Both the position numbers and the translations under genes were made by a program. Positions 17,285 to 26,071 of a stretch of DNA of 64,000 nucleotides are shown piece by piece. Numbering within the stretch: position 1 is the first letter of the stretch; every line of letters begins with the position of its first letter. This stretch comes from Actinomycetes bacterium (GTDB taxonomy: Bacteria; Actinomycetota; Thermoleophilia; Gaiellales; Gaiellaceae): assembly GCA_026708005.1 (NCBI GenBank), contig JAPOVR010000125.1, positions 1 to 64,000 of the forward strand. The letters run 5' to 3'. The notes beneath the pieces are model-generated. The model searched no databases, was not told the origin of the DNA, and saw nothing but the letters and a program-made list of their open reading frames with translations.

Positions 17285-19428
17285 GCCGGCTCCACGGGCG
17301 CGGCAGCTGTCGCAAGGTCGAGAGTAAGCAGATAATTCCCGGCGCCCGTCACGGACAGCGTCGACCCGGGGGGCACGACGATCGTCGTGGTCGGCTCGTC
17401 GACGATCGTGGGGCCGGTGAGGGTCACGCCCGTCGAGAGCTCGCTCCCCGCAAAACGTGGCGTGCCGTGCTGCCCGCTCTGACCGAAGAACGCCTCCTGC
17501 ACCGCGGTCGGCTCAACGGCGACGCCCCTGGCCAGTCCTTCGGGGCGCCCGTACTCCTCCCGCTCGAGCGCAACCTCGAGCCGTCCGACCCACGCGAGGC
17601 ACTCGACCCGCTGCCCGAGCTCGCGTACGCCGAGAATCTGCTCGTGCTGGATGTGGAAGGCCTCCTCGAGTTGGGCGGCCGCGTCCGACGCCCTCAGATC
17701 GAGCTCTGGCAGCGGGACTTCGAGGTCCCAGATCTGGTACGGGTAGCGGCACTGTGCGTAGAACGTCTTGGCGATGCTGCTCGCCTGGACATCCACCAGC
17801 GATGACGCGACGCCGTCGAGCTCGGCCGCGAGCTCATTCACGAGCTCACCGACCACGGCCCCGTCGAAGTCCGACGTGTCCGTGAAGTGGGTCCGTGCCG
17901 CTTCGGCGACGAGGTTGGCGAACTGGCCGCCGCAGGCGCTCAGCGCACCGGCGGTCCTCGGGACGAGCACGCGCTGACAGCCAAGCTCACGCGCGATCGG
18001 GGCGATCATCAGGCCGGCAGCGCCTCCGCCTGCGACAACGAGGCTCGTCCGCGGGTCGAACCCTTGCTTGACGGTCAGGTCCTTGATCGCGGAGACCATC
18101 AGCTCGGCGGCGATGACGAGCACCGAGCTCGCGGCCTCCTGGAGAGAGCAGCCAAGAGGCTCGGCGAGCTGGGCTCCGACCACCTCGCGCGCGGCATCGA
18201 GCGACAACTCGAGTCGACCGCCGGCGAAGCTGTGAGGATCGAGATAGCCGAGGACGACGGCGGCGTCGGTGACGGTCGGTGACGTACCGCCCCGCCCGTA
18301 ACAGGCCGGGCCTGGCGTTGAGCCGGCGCTCTGCGGGCCTACGCGAAGCAGACCGCCGGCGTCGATCCAGGCGATGCTGCCGCCGCCGGCACCGATGCTG
18401 CGAATGTCGACCGACGACACGCCGGTGAGGTGGCCGATGAAGCGCCCACCGATCCACGTGTCGCGCGAGCGCTGGATCTCGCCGCCGGTGATCAACCCGA
18501 CATCGAAGCTCGTGCCACCCGTGTCACAGACGATCACGTTGGGTGTGGCCGATTCCGGAGCCCCGTTGCGCTCGGCTTCTGCATACGTCTGTGCGGCGAC
18601 GGGCGCGAGCGAAGGACCCGAGCCGACCGAGTAGATCGGGCGCTCGATCACGTCCTCCGCGCGTGAAACTCCCCCAACCGAGTTGGCAAGGAAGAGGACG
18701 CCCGTGAATCCCTCGGCAGCGAGGTCATCGCGAAGCTGGCGAACGTGATCCTGCATGAGCGGCTTGAGCGAAGCGTCGATGCAGGTGCCCGATGCGCGCC
18801 GGTACTCGTGAATCACCGGGTTGAGCCGGTGAGAAACGGTGACCGGCACCTCTGGCCACACGCCCTCAACGAGCTCGGCGACCCGAAGCTCGTGGGCCGG
18901 GTTGACCACGGACCAGAGCAGGCAGACGCCGATCGCCTCGACGTCGGCCGCCCGCGCGGCCGCGAGCGCGGCTTCGACGCTCTGCTCGTCGAGCGGCGTC
19001 AGAATCGACCCCTCAGAGTCGACCCGCTCGGTGATCTCGAACGTCAGGTGGCGAGGCACATAGGGCTCTGGGTACGGCATGCGAAGGTTGAAGGGCTCGC
19101 TCTTGCCCCCCTCACGCAGAAGCAGGATGTCGGGAAAGCCCGCCGTTACGAGGAAGGCGGTGCGCGCGGCCTTGCCCTCCACGATCGCGTTGGTCGCGCG
19201 CGTCGTCGAGTACAGGAAGTACCCGCAATTTTGAATGAGGTCGGCGACGCTGACGTCGAGCTGCGAGCCGACGACCGCAAGGGCTTCTCGAATACCCTGC
19301 CACGCTCGCTCGAGGTTCGTCAGTGCCTTGCCGAGAACGAGATCTCCGTCGGGAGAGTTGACGACGACGTCGGTGAAGGTCCCACCGATATCGGCAGCGA
19401 TTCGGATACCGGCCTCGCCGCCTGCCAT
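17281..19428 (-). CDS. Hydantoinase/oxoprolinase A-type subunit (HyuA family)
   Basis: A 715-residue A subunit with an actin-like ATPase fold. It begins with RIAADIGGTFTDVVV (phosphate-1 loop) and has CDTGGTSFDVGLI (phosphate-2) and the family block GPACYGRGGTSPTVTDA. It supplies the ATP-dependent activation of the cyclic amide that the B subunit helps open. Start ATG 19428 abuts the RidA stop with no gap and its end overlaps hyuB by 4 nt, giving strict co-expression. Acetone-carboxylase-like subunits share the fold, but the adjacent HyuB favours hydantoinase/oxoprolinase. Confidence 0.88.
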   Translation of the reverse strand: MAGGEAGIRIAADIGGTFTDVVVNSPDGDLVLGKALTNLERAWQGIREALAVVGSQLDVSVADLIQNCGYFLYSTTRATNAIVEGKAARTAFLVTAGFPDILLLREGGKSEPFNLRMPYPEPYVPRHLTFEITERVDSEGSILTPLDEQSVEAALAAARAADVEAIGVCLLWSVVNPAHELRVAELVEGVWPEVPVTVSHRLNPVIHEYRRASGTCIDASLKPLMQDHVRQLRDDLAAEGFTGVLFLANSVGGVSRAEDVIERPIYSVGSGPSLAPVAAQTYAEAERNGAPESATPNVIVCDTGGTSFDVGLITGGEIQRSRDTWIGGRFIGHLTGVSSVDIRSIGAGGGSIAWIDAGGLLRVGPQSAGSTPGPACYGRGGTSPTVTDAAVVLGYLDPHSFAGGRLELSLDAAREVVGAQLAEPLGCSLQEAASSVLVIAAELMVSAIKDLTVKQGFDPRTSLVVAGGGAAGLMIAPIARELGCQRVLVPRTAGALSACGGQFANLVAEAARTHFTDTSDFDGAVVGELVNELAAELDGVASSLVDVQASSIAKTFYAQCRYPYQIWDLEVPLPELDLRASDAAAQLEEAFHIQHEQILGVRELGQRVECLAWVGRLEVALEREEYGRPEGLARGVAVEPTAVQEAFFGQSGQHGTPRFAGSELSTGVTLTGPTIVDEPTTTIVVPPGSTLSVTGAGNYLLTLDLATAAAPVEPA

Positions 19429-19818
19429 CTAGAAGATGCAGGTTGCGTCGATCTCGACACGCAGCTCTGGGAATGCAAGAGCCGATACCTCGACCAGCGT
19501 GCTCGCCGGCCGGTGGTAGCCAAAGTACTCTTCGCGGGCGCGAGCCACGGCCGCACGGTCACAGATGTCGGTCAGGTAGACGGTGATGCGTGCGATGTCG
19601 CTCCTTGTGGCGCCGCCAGCCTGGACCAGGGCGTCGATGTTGCGCAGCGTCTGCCGCGTCTGCTCGACGACGTCGTCGCCGCCGACAAGGCGTCCGTCCT
19701 GGTCATGAGCGACCTGCCCGCTGATCGAGAGGATGCGAGAGCCTGTGGCCAGCGTGGCTGGCGCAAACGGGCCGTCGGGCTCGGGCTGACCAGCTGCGCT
19801 CACGACCTCTGACGGCAT
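19429..19818 (-). CDS. RidA/YjgF-family enamine/imine deaminase
   Basis: A 129-residue RidA-family protein, normally a trimer that hydrolyses reactive enamine/imine intermediates to ketone and ammonia. It shows LSISGQVAHDQDG, the QTRQTLRNIDALVQAGGA helix, the HRPAS segment carrying the family Arg, and a C-terminal RVEIDATCIF with the conserved Glu. In this operon it would clear an imine released by the flavin or hydantoinase steps, as RutC does in pyrimidine breakdown; the exact substrate is unknown. Confidence 0.88.
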   Translation of the reverse strand: MPSEVVSAAGQPEPDGPFAPATLATGSRILSISGQVAHDQDGRLVGGDDVVEQTRQTLRNIDALVQAGGATRSDIARITVYLTDICDRAAVARAREEYFGYHRPASTLVEVSALAFPELRVEIDATCIF

Positions 19819-19863
19819 GTCTCTCCTCCGTGCTCCTGGACTCGCGCGACAAGGGCGAGCCGG

Positions 19864-21624
19864 CTACTCTGCGATCTCTGCGTACTCGGCCGTCGCTGCC
19901 AGCGGCGACGTGACCTCTCGGTAGGTGGTCTCGCGCGACGTGTAGACATCGACGACGGTCGGGCGGCCGCTCTCGACTGCCTCGGACAGCGCGGTGCGCA
20001 GCTCATTCGGCTCGTCCACACGGACGCCGTCACAGCGCATCGCACGCGCGATCTCGGCATGGTCGAAGCGCTCGAACTCCGACGCGAACGGACGGTCGCC
20101 CTGACTGTTGATCACCCAGCCGAGCGCGTCATTGTTGAACACGACCACGGTGATTGGCAAGTCGTTCTCGACGGCGCTCATCAGACCGTTGAACCCCATG
20201 GCGAAACCGCCGTCGCCGCACACGGCCACCGCCTGGCGATCGGGGAAGACGAGCTTCGCGGCCAGCGCTCCCGGTATCGCGTAGCCCATGCCGCCGATTG
20301 CCGCCGGCTGGATGAATGTCCCGGATCCCTTCGTCTGAAAGAAGTGCGTCATGAAGATGCGGTTCTCGCCGGCGTCGCAGGTGATGATCGCGTCGTCGTC
20401 GATGGCATTGTGAATGTCCTTGATGATCCGCTGGGGTAGGAGCGGCGCCGCGTCAGATTCAGCCTCGGGGCCGTCGAAGCCGACGTGCTCGAGGCGTGCT
20501 TCGTTCAGCAGTGCTTGCCGCTCCGCGTGTGCGCTCTGGCTAACGCCACCCGCTGCAGCGAGCGCCTCGCTGAGCTGCGTGAGCACGGGCCCCGCGTCGC
20601 CGATCAGAGCATGGTCGACCGGGAAGGTCCAGGACGCATTTCGCGGCTCGATGTCGATCTGGACGAAGCTCTGGCGCCGAGGGTCGAGCAGCGCCGGATG
20701 CTCGTTCGCCGTGTCGGTCGCGCCGAGCTTCGTTCCAACCGCGATCACGACATCGGCCTGTCCGACCACGGCGTTGGCGATCGGCAGACCGAAGTTGCCG
20801 ATGACGCCGAGGGCGAGCCCATGGGTCTCGCGCATGACGCCCTTGCCGGTTGCCGTCGTCGCAACGGGCGCCCCTAGCTGCACGGCAAGCTGCTCGAGCT
20901 CGCCGTAGGCCTGGCTCATCCGCACGCCGTTCCCCGCGACGATGACCGGGCGCTCGGCCACTAGCATTGTTTGTGCGGCTGCCTCGACGGCTGCCTCGGG
21001 AGCCGGCCCGACCACCACCGGAAGGTAGGGCGCGCTCGGGTAGAGAGCGGGTCGCGTCTTGGGACCAACCGCGCCGTTCAGCGCGTTGCCGTGATAGATG
21101 ACGGCGACGGGGCCGGGCTCTCCCGTGAGCGCATGCTTGACTGCGAGCTGGGTGACCTGCACGGCCTGCGCGGGGTCGCTTGCAACCATCGTCTCCTTCG
21201 TCACGCCAGCAAAGCTCCGCCTAGCATCGAAGGCACCCCACTCTCCCGTGCCCGTCTGATACGGACCGTGGTGTGAGTAGGGAGCACCGTCGGTGAAGTC
21301 GGTCAGTAGAAGCATCGGTGTGCTGGCCAGATGCCCTTCGATCGTTCCCAGAAGCGCGTTCGAGAGCAGAAACGCTCCCTGGCCCATCACCACGGCGGGT
21401 TTCCCTGTGAGGCGCCCGTAGACCTCGGCCATAACACCGGCGAGGGATTCCTCGCGAACGAGCACGGTACGCACGCTCGACGTGTGGTCGTACAGGGCGT
21501 CGAAGAGCTTGACCGTGTACCCACCGGGTATGCCGAACACCATGTCGATGCCCGCCCCTTCGAGCACGCGAATCACTGCTTCGGTGACGTCAACGTCCTC
21601 GTCGAATAGACGGTCTGTCGTCAT
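19864..21624 (-). CDS. Thiamine-diphosphate-dependent enzyme (acetolactate synthase/decarboxylase family)
   Basis: A 586-residue ThDP enzyme with the three classic domains. The N-terminal PYR domain has FGIPGGYTV and the activating Glu in VREESLAGVMAEVYGR. The middle domain has VIVAGNGVRMS and VVIAVGTKLGA. The C-terminal PP domain has the Mg-ThDP motif CGDGGFAMGFN, ending about 27 residues later in VVFNNDALG. It would decarboxylate or ligate a 2-oxo acid. It is the first gene of the six-gene operon, with a 45-nt gap to ridA. Sequence alone does not separate acetolactate synthase from benzoylformate/sulfopyruvate-type decarboxylases; the catabolic context favours a specialised decarboxylase. 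Confidence 0.82.
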   Translation of the reverse strand: MTTDRLFDEDVDVTEAVIRVLEGAGIDMVFGIPGGYTVKLFDALYDHTSSVRTVLVREESLAGVMAEVYGRLTGKPAVVMGQGAFLLSNALLGTIEGHLASTPMLLLTDFTDGAPYSHHGPYQTGTGEWGAFDARRSFAGVTKETMVASDPAQAVQVTQLAVKHALTGEPGPVAVIYHGNALNGAVGPKTRPALYPSAPYLPVVVGPAPEAAVEAAAQTMLVAERPVIVAGNGVRMSQAYGELEQLAVQLGAPVATTATGKGVMRETHGLALGVIGNFGLPIANAVVGQADVVIAVGTKLGATDTANEHPALLDPRRQSFVQIDIEPRNASWTFPVDHALIGDAGPVLTQLSEALAAAGGVSQSAHAERQALLNEARLEHVGFDGPEAESDAAPLLPQRIIKDIHNAIDDDAIITCDAGENRIFMTHFFQTKGSGTFIQPAAIGGMGYAIPGALAAKLVFPDRQAVAVCGDGGFAMGFNGLMSAVENDLPITVVVFNNDALGWVINSQGDRPFASEFERFDHAEIARAMRCDGVRVDEPNELRTALSEAVESGRPTVVDVYTSRETTYREVTSPLAATAEYAEIAE

Positions 21625-21736
21625 GCGGATGCTCCTTCACTCAACGGCGGGCCAGCCTCTCGTGCGGTCACGTGGCGAGACCGACCGCCGACACTACAGC
21701 CTGACAGGTTCGGCTAGCGCATGCTGCGCGGCTGGG

Positions 21737-22645
21737 TCACGATCGGCCGTCGCGATGTGAGCCGAATTCGGGCGCGAGGCCAAAGCTGGCGAGATGAGCC
21801 TTCTGCAGGGTGATCGCCACCTCGTTCAGCTCGTGGACGCCTTCGGTGACGACGGAGCCGACGACGGTCCGTAGCGGTCGCTCCGCTGCGGGCGTCTCGA
21901 CCAGATCGAGGACGGCCTGCGCGACCTCGCGCGGATCCGGCCCATCTGAGGCTTGCACCAGCGCACCGGTGTGCTCGAACATGCCATCGCGGATCGGGTC
22001 GAGCTCGGTGTAAGCAGCCAGGCGCGACTCGTCGTCTGGCCCGATGATCTTGTCGAAGATCTCGGTCGCATACCCGCCCGGCTCGACGATCACCGAGTCG
22101 ATGCCCAGGGGCCGAAGCTCGTATCGATACACCTCGGCAAGCGCCTCGAGCGCATGCTTGGTTGCCGCGTAGGCACCCATGAACGGCACGGTGAAGCGGC
22201 CGAGGTTCGACGAGACGTGGATGAGCAGCCCGGAGCCCTGCTCCCGCATGTGGGGAAGCACGGCGCGGTTGACTCGCTGCACGCCGATCAGGTTGACCTC
22301 GAACAGACCCGCGAGCTTCTCGGCCGTGAACCCCTCGAGGTATCCGACGGCACCGACGCCGGCGTTGTTCACGACCACGTCGAGCCCTCCGGCGATGGCG
22401 ATCGCGTTGTCGACGGCGCCCTCGATCGAGGCAGGGTCTGCCAGCTCGAGCTCAAGCACCTCGAGCGCGGCTCCCTCGCCGTCGGCCCACTGCTGGAGCG
22501 TCGTGGCGGCGGCCTCGTTACGTCCGTGTGGCTCGCGCATCGTCGCGAACACGTGGCGGCCCGTGCCAGCGAGCAGACGCGCGGTCGCGAGGCCAAAGCC
22601 GCTGCTGGCTCCGGTTACGAGAACGGTCTGAGCTCTCTCACCCAT
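21737..22645 (-). CDS. Short-chain dehydrogenase/reductase
   Basis: A ~302-residue classical SDR. The N-terminal VLVTGASSGFGLATARL has the TGxxxGxG cofactor motif, VVNNAGVGAVG the NNAG motif, IHVSSNLGRF the catalytic Ser, and YAATKHALEAL the YxxxK pair. VEPGGYATEIF follows the active site. The Met at 22645 (MGERAQTVLV) is chosen because it sits just before the first strand; the open frame continues 18 codons upstream without family similarity. It is 112 nt upstream of the ThDP gene on the same strand and may be co-transcribed. Substrate unknown. Confidence 0.82.
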   Translation of the reverse strand: MGERAQTVLVTGASSGFGLATARLLAGTGRHVFATMREPHGRNEAAATTLQQWADGEGAALEVLELELADPASIEGAVDNAIAIAGGLDVVVNNAGVGAVGYLEGFTAEKLAGLFEVNLIGVQRVNRAVLPHMREQGSGLLIHVSSNLGRFTVPFMGAYAATKHALEALAEVYRYELRPLGIDSVIVEPGGYATEIFDKIIGPDDESRLAAYTELDPIRDGMFEHTGALVQASDGPDPREVAQAVLDLVETPAAERPLRTVVGSVVTEGVHELNEVAITLQKAHLASFGLAPEFGSHRDGRS

Positions 22646-22744
22646 CTGAAGGCGCGCCGGTCTCGATCCGAGTCCCGAGCACGCGGGAGCAGGATACAAA
22701 TCCCGCTCTCTCAGCTCTTGAGTTCTTGTAGAGTCACGCGGCAG

Positions 22745-23040
22745 GAAAAGCCGGTCTCTTCGTCCGTGGCTGGCCGCTCAGTGGTAAGCCTTATCACAAC
22801 CAGCTCGAGGGCCTCTCCGACGAGCGCCACGTGCTCACGATCGACCTCCCGGGCTTCGGCGCTTCGGCGGCGATCGAGGAGACCGTGACGATCAAGGGGT
22901 CTTGCCACCGCTGTGCGCGACATGCTCGATGCGCTCGACCTCTCCGACGTCTTCATGATCGGCTGGTCGATGGGCGGCGGCGTCACCTTCAGCTACTTCC
23001 AGAATTTTGGCTCACATCGCCTGCGCGCCGTTGACCTGCC
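22745..23040 (+). pseudogene. Alpha/beta hydrolase fragment, frameshifted and truncated
   Basis: One frame reads AGLFVRGWPLSGKPYHNQLE... then LTIDLPGFGAS, the oxyanion-hole and strand-4 region of an alpha/beta hydrolase. After a frameshift near 22900 the next frame reads VRDMLDALDLSDVFMIGWSMGGG, the helix and nucleophile elbow (G-W-S-M-G). Similarity ends around 23040, just before an IS3-type remnant, so the catalytic Asp/His half is missing. No usable start was found. Confidence 0.75.
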
Positions 23041-23096
23041 CCCTTGGAGCTGGTCCATCCCCAATGTGAGGGTGTGGATCGTGAAAGGGGGACGCT

Positions 23097-23525
23097 GTGG
23101 CGCGTCGACGGCACACGCCGGAGCAAGTGATCACCAGGCTGCGGGAGGCCGCAGTGGCCTTGGCGCAGGGACGGTCGGTGGCGCAGGTTTGCAGGGCGCT
23201 GGGGGTGACGGAGCAGAGGTACTGCCGCTGGCGTAAGGAGATGGGGCGGCATGCGGGTCGCCTAGGCCAAGCGGCTGAAGCAGTTGGAGGGTGAGAACGC
23301 TCGGTTGCGGCGGGCGGTGGCCGACCTGACGGTCGCCAACCAGGCCTCTGCGGGAAGCGGCCGAGGGAAACTTTTGAGCCCGGCGCGTCGGCCGGGGGCT
23401 GTCACGCAGACAGCGGCGGGTGTTGGCGGTCCCGTAGCGTCGGGCCTGCCGGGTGTTGGGCCAGCTTCGATCCACCCAGCGCTACCGTGCCCGTGCGCCG
23501 GAGAATCGAGACGGCGCCTTGGAGC
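23097..23525 (+). mobile_element. Decayed IS3-family insertion sequence (orfA plus start of orfB)
   Basis: From GTG 23097 the frame reads RRRHTPEQVITRLREA, then QGRSVAQVCRALGVTEQRY, then CRWRKEMG: the helix-turn-helix of an IS3-type OrfA. It then shifts frame, meets a TAG at 23264-23266, and continues as AKRLKQLEGENARLRRAVADL, the leucine-zipper part of OrfA. Further on, another frame gives RRACRVLGQLRSTQRYR, the start of an IS3-type OrfB. The catalytic DDE domain is gone. It lies at the break point of the alpha/beta hydrolase fragment, so the original insertion probably caused that truncation. Confidence 0.8.
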
Positions 23526-23584
23526 CGCGGTCGTGCGGCTGGCTTGCCGGCGCAAGGCCGAGTCTCCCTGTGGGATGCTGTTCC

Positions 23585-23613
23585 CTGCTGTTCCCAGCCG
23601 CTGGGAACAGCAG
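23585..23613. repeat. Perfect 13-bp inverted repeat (hairpin)
   Basis: CTGCTGTTCCCAG at 23585-23597 is followed by CCG and its exact reverse complement CTGGGAACAGCAG at 23601-23613. GGGAACAGCAG recurs once more at about 23662. No T-run follows, so it is not a classical terminator. The surrounding 23526-24210 holds no supported gene. Confidence 0.6.
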
Positions 23614-24210
23614 CAGCCAGCCAGGTAAGGCCGAGAGTGTACCCCGACACCTCGGAAGGGCCGGGAACAGCAGCTGCGGCCCCGGGGCCGCCCTGAGGTT
23701 GTTTGCCGGGGCGTCTGTACCGCGTGGCTGGGTGGCTTGCGACCCCACCAGGTGTGTTGCTTGCTTCCCCTGGGGTTGTGCCGGTCTAACCGATCGCGGA
23801 GGCGGCAGGTATCGCACGCGCTTGTCCCGGCCGTCTCTTGGTTTGGCCTGCGGTCCCGCTTTGGGCGAGCAGAGCAGCAGGCTCCCGGGGTGCAAGAATA
23901 TTCCGCTTGACCCTGCCAGGAGGGCCTGCCTAGGAGGGTCTAGCAAAACTCGATAACCGTCTATCCATGCGGCTTCGTGCGCCTTGCCTCTGGTGGTTTA
24001 CTCCAATTTCTGCCGCGTTTTGCCCCAATCGAGGATCGGGGCCGCTGGTTGTCGCTGTGCCAGGCCGCTTCGGCCTGCGTCTGCGTGGTGATGGCCGTTT
24101 TCTGTGTGTGGCTGTCGGGGCGCTGTACGTTCCTTTCACGCAACCCACGCCTCCATGGCAGAGGTAAGCCGGCTGGGGGGAAAGGCGCGGTCTTGGTTTT
24201 GGTGGTGTGG

Positions 24211-24480
24211 TTAGTGCCAGTTGTGGGTGGGGGGCATGGGGGTGTTGGTGTGGATGGGTTGGATGTTGGTGACGATGGTGTTGGTGGTTCCGTCCCATCG
24301 GGAGACCGTGCCCTGAGCGAGGATGATCCGGCTTTCGAGCGTCCTTCTGTGTCGGGTGTAGACGCGGGGCCAGAGGATGAGTTGGGTGTCTCCTGTTTCG
24401 TCTTCGATGGTCACGAACACTGTGCCGTCTTGTCCTTTGGGGTGTTGTCTGGCTATGGGCCATCCCGCCACGCGGCCGCT
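24211..24480 (-). pseudogene. C-terminal OB-fold fragment of a DnaE2-type error-prone polymerase
   Basis: About 90 codons ending at TAA 24211-24213 read GRVAGWPIARQHPKG, then GTVFVTIEDETGDTQLILWP, then RIILAQGTVSRWDG. This is the OB-fold near the C-terminus of DnaE2 (normally A-G-x-x-x-x-R-Q-x-P, then V-F-x-T-x-E-D-E-T-G, then a V-W-P-like strand). A full DnaE2 is over 1000 residues; the polymerase body is absent upstream. The sequence before position ~24480 does not match. It is therefore an isolated fragment, probably left by deletion or transfer. Confidence 0.72.
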
Positions 24481-24899
24481 GCCCAGTTTCGGGCGCCAGC
24501 GGGATGGCCACATGGCGCGGTGCGTGCCGCTAGATGCGCTGGGATGGGGCACGAGCTGGACGCCACAGTGGTGTCCAGCTCGGTGAACGCTCTGCAAGAA
24601 TGTGGGAGCGTCAGCACGCTGGCCCTCCGTAGCTGCTACAAGAGTGCTCGGAAGGCTCTCCGCCGCGTCTTCCTTCTCCTGCCGGGGCGGCTAGCGCGGG
24701 ACGGTACGAACTCGAAACCACCGCTGGCCGCTCCACCTCTATGCGTGCTTGCGGGCTCGTGAGGCCCAGCGGGCTTGCGCACAGGGTTCGGAGCCACCGC
24801 CTCGCGGCCACCGCAGGATCTGCACGCACATACTGGAGACGTGCTCGTCTTGCTCCAAGGCGGCTACCTGAGCGATACCGCACCGTCACCCACCTTCTG

Positions 24900-24925
24900 T
24901 ATGAGCGTCGCTACTGTCGCTCATA
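24900..24925. promoter_or_regulatory. 8-bp inverted repeat just upstream of a broken gene
   Basis: TATGAGCG (24900-24907) and CGCTCATA (24918-24925) are exact reverse complements with a 10-nt spacer. They lie about 22 nt before the ATG at 24947. It could be an operator or a leader hairpin of that gene. The upstream stretch 24481-24899 shows nothing else that I can support. Confidence 0.35.
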
Positions 24926-24946
24926 GCTGGCGATTCAGGGAGACCG

Positions 24947-25385
24947 ATGTACGAGTCGATTGTGAGTCGATTGTGAAGGTGTGGCAAGACGAGCACGAGC
25001 GGGAGTTGCGTGCGCTGCAGGCGGCTCGCCCTCTCGTTGATCGGCCGGATCACCGGCGTAGCGAGCCAAGACGGCGGCGCTTCTTAAGCTCGCTCCTGAG
25101 CACGCGGCCAGCTCGGCTTGCGTGCAGCGAGCAGCCGCTGACGGTCACCATCCGACCAGCCCGGATTGACGACACCAGCGCCTTGCACGCCCGGCCCAGC
25201 TCGATGAACGGCGAGCGCCGGAAGGCGATGTGCTCGTAGCTAAGATCGAGGCCGAGATCGTTGCGGCCTCTCCGCTCGATCACGGGCCGCTGATCGCAGA
25301 TCCGTTTCGGGACGGCGGCGACGTCATCGAGCTGCTCGAGCTACGCCGGCGGCGGATTCAGTCGGCTCGCAGTCAGGCTGCCTAG
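24947..25385 (+). pseudogene. Broken small actinobacterial protein(s): 11-bp tandem duplication plus second frameshift
   Basis: ATG 24947 has a good ribosome-binding site (AGGGAG) and begins MYESIV, but an exact 11-bp tandem duplication (GAGTCGATTGT at 24953-24963 and 24964-24974) throws the frame to a TGA. Without one copy it continues KVWQDEHERELRALQAAR into a basic stretch, then LTVTIRPARIDDTSAL. A further frameshift near 25185 leads to EGDVLVAKIEAEIVAASPLD and LIADPFRDGGDVIELLELRR, ending at TAG 25383-25385. The second half resembles a GNAT-derived small protein that I associate with Thermoleophilia, from memory. Whether this was one gene or two is unclear. Confidence 0.65.
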
Positions 25386-25546
25386 TGTCAGACCAGCGTT
25401 GACGCCTGAGCACGCGGGCGCTCAGCGCAGATCAAGCTGCCCGTGGGGGTGCTCCGGTCGGTCGTGAGACGACGCGAGGCCTGGTCCCAGCCAGGCCTCC
25501 GGCTTTCGATGGAGACGGGCTCGGGGCGGAGCCGTAGGCTCTCTCC

Positions 25547-25924
25547 ATGTCGATTGAGAGCGCGAGCGAGGCTCTCTACCCCAAGAGGTGGGTGCGAAGC
25601 GTTGTCGCAGGCTTGCTCCTTCACCTCCTGCTCGGGTACGTCTACCTCAGCGGAGCAAGCATCTTGGGTTTCCTCGAGAGCACCCTGGGCCGGGTGCTCG
25701 TGGCATGCGCGGGAGCTCTCTGGCTCGCGGCCACGGGGCTCATCGTCGCGCGGTGGCTTGCCTATAACGAGCCCTTCGGCCAGCTGCTCAAGACGTCCCT
25801 GGCGTGGTTTCTGATCTCGGCGGCCTGGTTTGTCCTCGTTCCGTTGCTGTTGCTGGCGATACCGGTGTTTCGCAGCTGGGCGGGTCTCACGCGCGACCCG
25901 CGCAAGGCGCGCCCTCTGCGCTAG
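25547..25924 (+). CDS. Small integral membrane protein
   Basis: A 125-residue protein with three strongly hydrophobic segments (about 18-38, 48-68 and 86-107) and charged ends (KRWVR; TRDPRKARPLR). No family recognised. It stands among pseudogenes, with its own ATG but no strong ribosome-binding site, so expression is uncertain. The hydrophobic pattern and the normal length of the open frame make it a plausible gene. Confidence 0.5.
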   Translation: MSIESASEALYPKRWVRSVVAGLLLHLLLGYVYLSGASILGFLESTLGRVLVACAGALWLAATGLIVARWLAYNEPFGQLLKTSLAWFLISAAWFVLVPLLLLAIPVFRSWAGLTRDPRKARPLR

Positions 25925-26071
25925 CTGTCGATCCCGGCATGCTGGTGATTCGGTTCTCTTCGGAGGCTTGGTCGTGCCGGGACTCAGCTCCATGGCCCTG
26001 CCGAGGCGACCTGGTAGGGCGGGAGAAGGAGGATGGAGTTGGGCTCTGCGGGGGGACGGCTGAGCCCGAGG

